Below, piece by piece: positions 13,901 through 15,654 of a stretch of 15,654 nucleotides of DNA. The notes under the pieces are model-generated. The model was not told where the DNA came from and did not search any database. It saw only the letters and a list, made by a program, of their open reading frames with translations. The position numbers were made by a program, and so were the translations under genes. The stretch's first letter is position 1. Every line of letters starts with the position of its first letter. Location: positions 1 to 15,654 of the forward strand of contig JBDLHX010000054.1 in the NCBI GenBank assembly GCA_039715165.1. Direction: 5' to 3'. The stretch is from JAHEEL01 sp039715165. GTDB lineage: Bacteria; Actinomycetota; Acidimicrobiia; Spongiisociales; UBA5794.

Positions 13901-15184
13901 GTGTCACGGCCCGCACGCGTCATTTGGCTCTGGCTCGCTGCGGTCTTCCTCGTCGTCGCAGCTCCATTCGCCGCGCATGCCGAAGGGGAATCGATCGGCG
14001 GCACGCTCATCCAACGGCTCGGCGATGAGAAGATCCCGGTCGAGGGCGTCACCGTCGAGGTGAGCCAAGACGGCGCCGCTATCGGCAGCGGAACGTCCAG
14101 CGCCGACGGCAAGTGGGAAGTCCCCGTGCCGGGCGCCGGAACGTATCAAGTGCAGCTCGACACGTCGACGCTCCCGGACGGCGTCGGCCTCACCGACCCG
14201 GAGAAGCAAGAACTCCCCGAGGTGAAGGTTCGGGACGGTCAGGCGAAGAAGGTGATCTTCCCACTCGGGGAGGGCACCGTCTCCACCGTCTCCACGTACG
14301 AGCGGGTCGGTGCCCTGTTCGTGGCCGGGCTGAAGCTCGGCGCGATCATCGCCCTCTCCGCAGTCGGCCTCTCGCTCGTCTTCGGTGTGACGGGGCTCGT
14401 CAACTTCGCCCATGCCGAGATGGTCACACTCGGTGCCGTCGCGGCCTACTTCTTCCACGCCTCGGAAGCCGGGCCTCGCTGGCCGCTCATCGTCGCAGCC
14501 GTTCCCGCCGTCCTCATCGGGGCAGGATTTGGCTGGCTGCAGGAGAAGTCGCTCTGGCGGCCCCTCAGGAACCGCCACACCGGCCTGATCGCGATGATGG
14601 TCGTCTCGATCGGGTTGTCGTTCGCCATGAGGAACCTCATCCTCATCGTCTTCGGCGGAGAACCGCGCGCGTACCCTGACTTCGCCGGCCAAGCGCCGAT
14701 CGAGGTCCTCGGCATCACGATGGTTCCGAAACACCTCGTCACCATCGCTGTGTCGCTCATCGTGCTCGCCGCCGTCGGCCTCTTCCTTCAGCGGAGCCGG
14801 GCGGGAACCGCCATGCGGGCCGTCGCCGACGACGCCGACCTCGCCGAGTCCTCCGGCATCGACGTCGACCGGGTCATCCTCATCACCTGGACGCTTGCGG
14901 GTGGTCTCGCTGCCCTCGGCGGGATCTTCTTCGGGCTCACCGAAGTCGTGCAGTGGAACATGGGCTTCAAGCTCCTGCTGCTGATCTTCGCTGCGGTCGT
15001 CCTCGGCGGCCTCGGAACCGCTTATGGAGCGATGCTCGGCGGATTCGTCGTCGGGGTGGTCGTGGAGATGAGCACGCTCGTCTTCCCGAATGAACTCAAG
15101 GCGGCGGTCGGCCTCGGGGTCCTCATCATCATGCTGCTCTTCAAGCCGCAGGGACTGCTCGGCACGAAGGAGCGGATCGGCTGA
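13901..15184 (+). CDS. livH: LivH-type ABC importer permease with an extra signal peptide and Ig-like ectodomain
   Basis: A 427-aa protein. Residues 1-27 look like a signal peptide (Arg-rich start, hydrophobic core, AHA before EGE). Residues about 30-122 resemble a small beta-sandwich (transthyretin/CarboxypepD-reg or SpaA-like): 'IPVEGVTVEVSQDG', 'TSSADGKWEVPVPGAGTYQV'. From about 135 the LivH permease follows with about eight TMs: 'GLSLVFGVTGLVNFAHAEMV' (156-175), 'GLIAMMVVSIGLSFAMRN' and the cytoplasmic ATPase-contact loop 'AVADDADLAESSGIDVDR' (307-324). It should form the inner-membrane channel for branched-chain amino acids or related amides or urea. Plain LivH proteins are about 290-310 aa, so ~120 residues are extra. 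I choose the GTG at 13901 because it opens the signal peptide just after a -10; the ATG at 13844 is an alternative. Its TGA overlaps the livM ATG by one base. Confidence 0.88.
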   Translation: MSRPARVIWLWLAAVFLVVAAPFAAHAEGESIGGTLIQRLGDEKIPVEGVTVEVSQDGAAIGSGTSSADGKWEVPVPGAGTYQVQLDTSTLPDGVGLTDPEKQELPEVKVRDGQAKKVIFPLGEGTVSTVSTYERVGALFVAGLKLGAIIALSAVGLSLVFGVTGLVNFAHAEMVTLGAVAAYFFHASEAGPRWPLIVAAVPAVLIGAGFGWLQEKSLWRPLRNRHTGLIAMMVVSIGLSFAMRNLILIVFGGEPRAYPDFAGQAPIEVLGITMVPKHLVTIAVSLIVLAAVGLFLQRSRAGTAMRAVADDADLAESSGIDVDRVILITWTLAGGLAALGGIFFGLTEVVQWNMGFKLLLLIFAAVVLGGLGTAYGAMLGGFVVGVVVEMSTLVFPNELKAAVGLGVLIIMLLFKPQGLLGTKERIG

Positions 15185-15654
15185 TGGACTGGGGTAGCGT
15201 CCTCATCGACGGCGTTCTGGCCACGATCGGCCCGATCACGGCCGCGTATGCCATCTCTGCGATCGGGCTCAATCTGCAGTTCGGCTACGCCGGCCTTCTC
15301 AACTTCGGCCATGTCGGGTTCATGCTCGTCGGGGCGTACGGCACGGCGATCACCGTGGACTTCGGCGGGCCGCTGTGGCTCGGGTTCATCGTCGGAGTCC
15401 TAGCGGCCGCTCTCCTCGGCCTCCTCCTCGGCCTGCCGACGCTGCGGCTCCGCGCCGACTACCTGGCGATCACCACGATCGCCGCCGCAGAGGTGATCCG
15501 CCTCGTCGTGCGGTCGAGTTGGGCGCAGCCCCTCACGAACGGGGTCTTCGGCATTCAGGGCTTCGCCGACTCGTTCTTCGACCTCAACCCGTTCCCGGCT
15601 GCGGAACTCTACGGAATCGGCAGCCTCGTGGTCACGGGCCGCAAGCTGTGGGTC
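15184..15654 (+). CDS. livM: LivM-type ABC importer permease, 3' end outside the window
   Basis: The first 157 codons of a LivM-type permease, partner of LivH in the importer channel. The ATG at 15184 shares its A with the livH TGA (TGATG), which implies translational coupling. Visible family marks are 'GLNLQFGYAGLLNFGHVGFM' (residues 28-47) and 'LPTLRLRADYLAITTIAAAE' (80-99), the latter a conserved LivM segment. Several hydrophobic helices are present. The ATP-binding proteins (LivG, LivF) and binding protein would be expected further downstream. No frameshift is seen in the visible part; the stop lies beyond 15654. Confidence 0.9.
   Translation, partial: MDWGSVLIDGVLATIGPITAAYAISAIGLNLQFGYAGLLNFGHVGFMLVGAYGTAITVDFGGPLWLGFIVGVLAAALLGLLLGLPTLRLRADYLAITTIAAAEVIRLVVRSSWAQPLTNGVFGIQGFADSFFDLNPFPAAELYGIGSLVVTGRKLWV

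Overview
This is a 15.65 kb, GC-rich, gene-dense chromosomal segment, most likely from an actinobacterium. Evidence for that is the GC-rich codon usage, frequent GTG/TTG starts, a primary-like group 2 sigma factor, an LCP (LytR-CpsA-Psr) cell-wall protein, and many genes whose TANNNT-type -10 hexamer sits only 6-7 nt before the start codon, a sign of leaderless mRNAs. A deep lineage such as Acidimicrobiia is possible, but the window has no marker that settles the class. There is no phage, transposase or CRISPR array; it reads as ordinary core/accessory chromosome with several unusual proteins.

Layout. (1) 20-2315, minus strand: a small two-CBS-domain protein, a sigma-70 family factor with a good promoter, and a one-TM protein of unknown function. 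(2) 2388-7103, plus strand: a LysE/RhtB-type exporter, then a three-gene envelope cassette. The cassette is a zinc-ribbon/TM/Thr-rich-stalk protein, a 656-aa fusion of a CpsD-like P-loop domain (Walker A lysine missing) to an LCP transferase domain, and a second TM/stalk protein. The two outer genes share the same unrecognised C-terminal extracytoplasmic domain, so paralogues bracket the LCP fusion. This is the best candidate for an undescribed system. (3) 7119-9348: divergent YibE/F-like and TauE/SafE-like membrane proteins with leaderless promoters packed into a 58-bp gap. (4) 9366-11744: a membrane-anchored XRE protein divergent from a long-chain acyl-CoA synthetase, which ends at a strong hairpin. 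(5) 11813-13797, minus strand: a Cys-rich orphan protein, a tRNA-Sec gene (anticodon TCA) whose acceptor branch folds as 8/4 with a bulge, a short duplicate of the tRNA 3' end, a PAT-like GNAT acetyltransferase behind a repeat-containing promoter, and a second CBS-pair protein. (6) 13901 to the end, plus strand: a LivH-type permease with an extra signal peptide and Ig-like/transthyretin-like ectodomain, overlapping by one base a LivM-type permease cut by the window edge.

How the parts may work together. The 3103-7103 cassette probably attaches a secreted polymer to the cell wall, with the two stalked proteins as accessory or regulatory partners. The livH-livM pair is the membrane core of a branched-chain amino acid (or related) ABC importer whose ATPases and binding protein would lie outside the window. 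The tRNA-Sec implies that UGA can be read as selenocysteine somewhere in this genome, although no selA, selB, selD or recognised selenoprotein is seen here.

No gene-free stretch exceeds about 300 bp except 12410-12763, which holds the tRNA-Sec, its terminator-like hairpin and the tRNA 3'-end duplicate. Function calls rest on motif recognition by eye; none was checked against a database.
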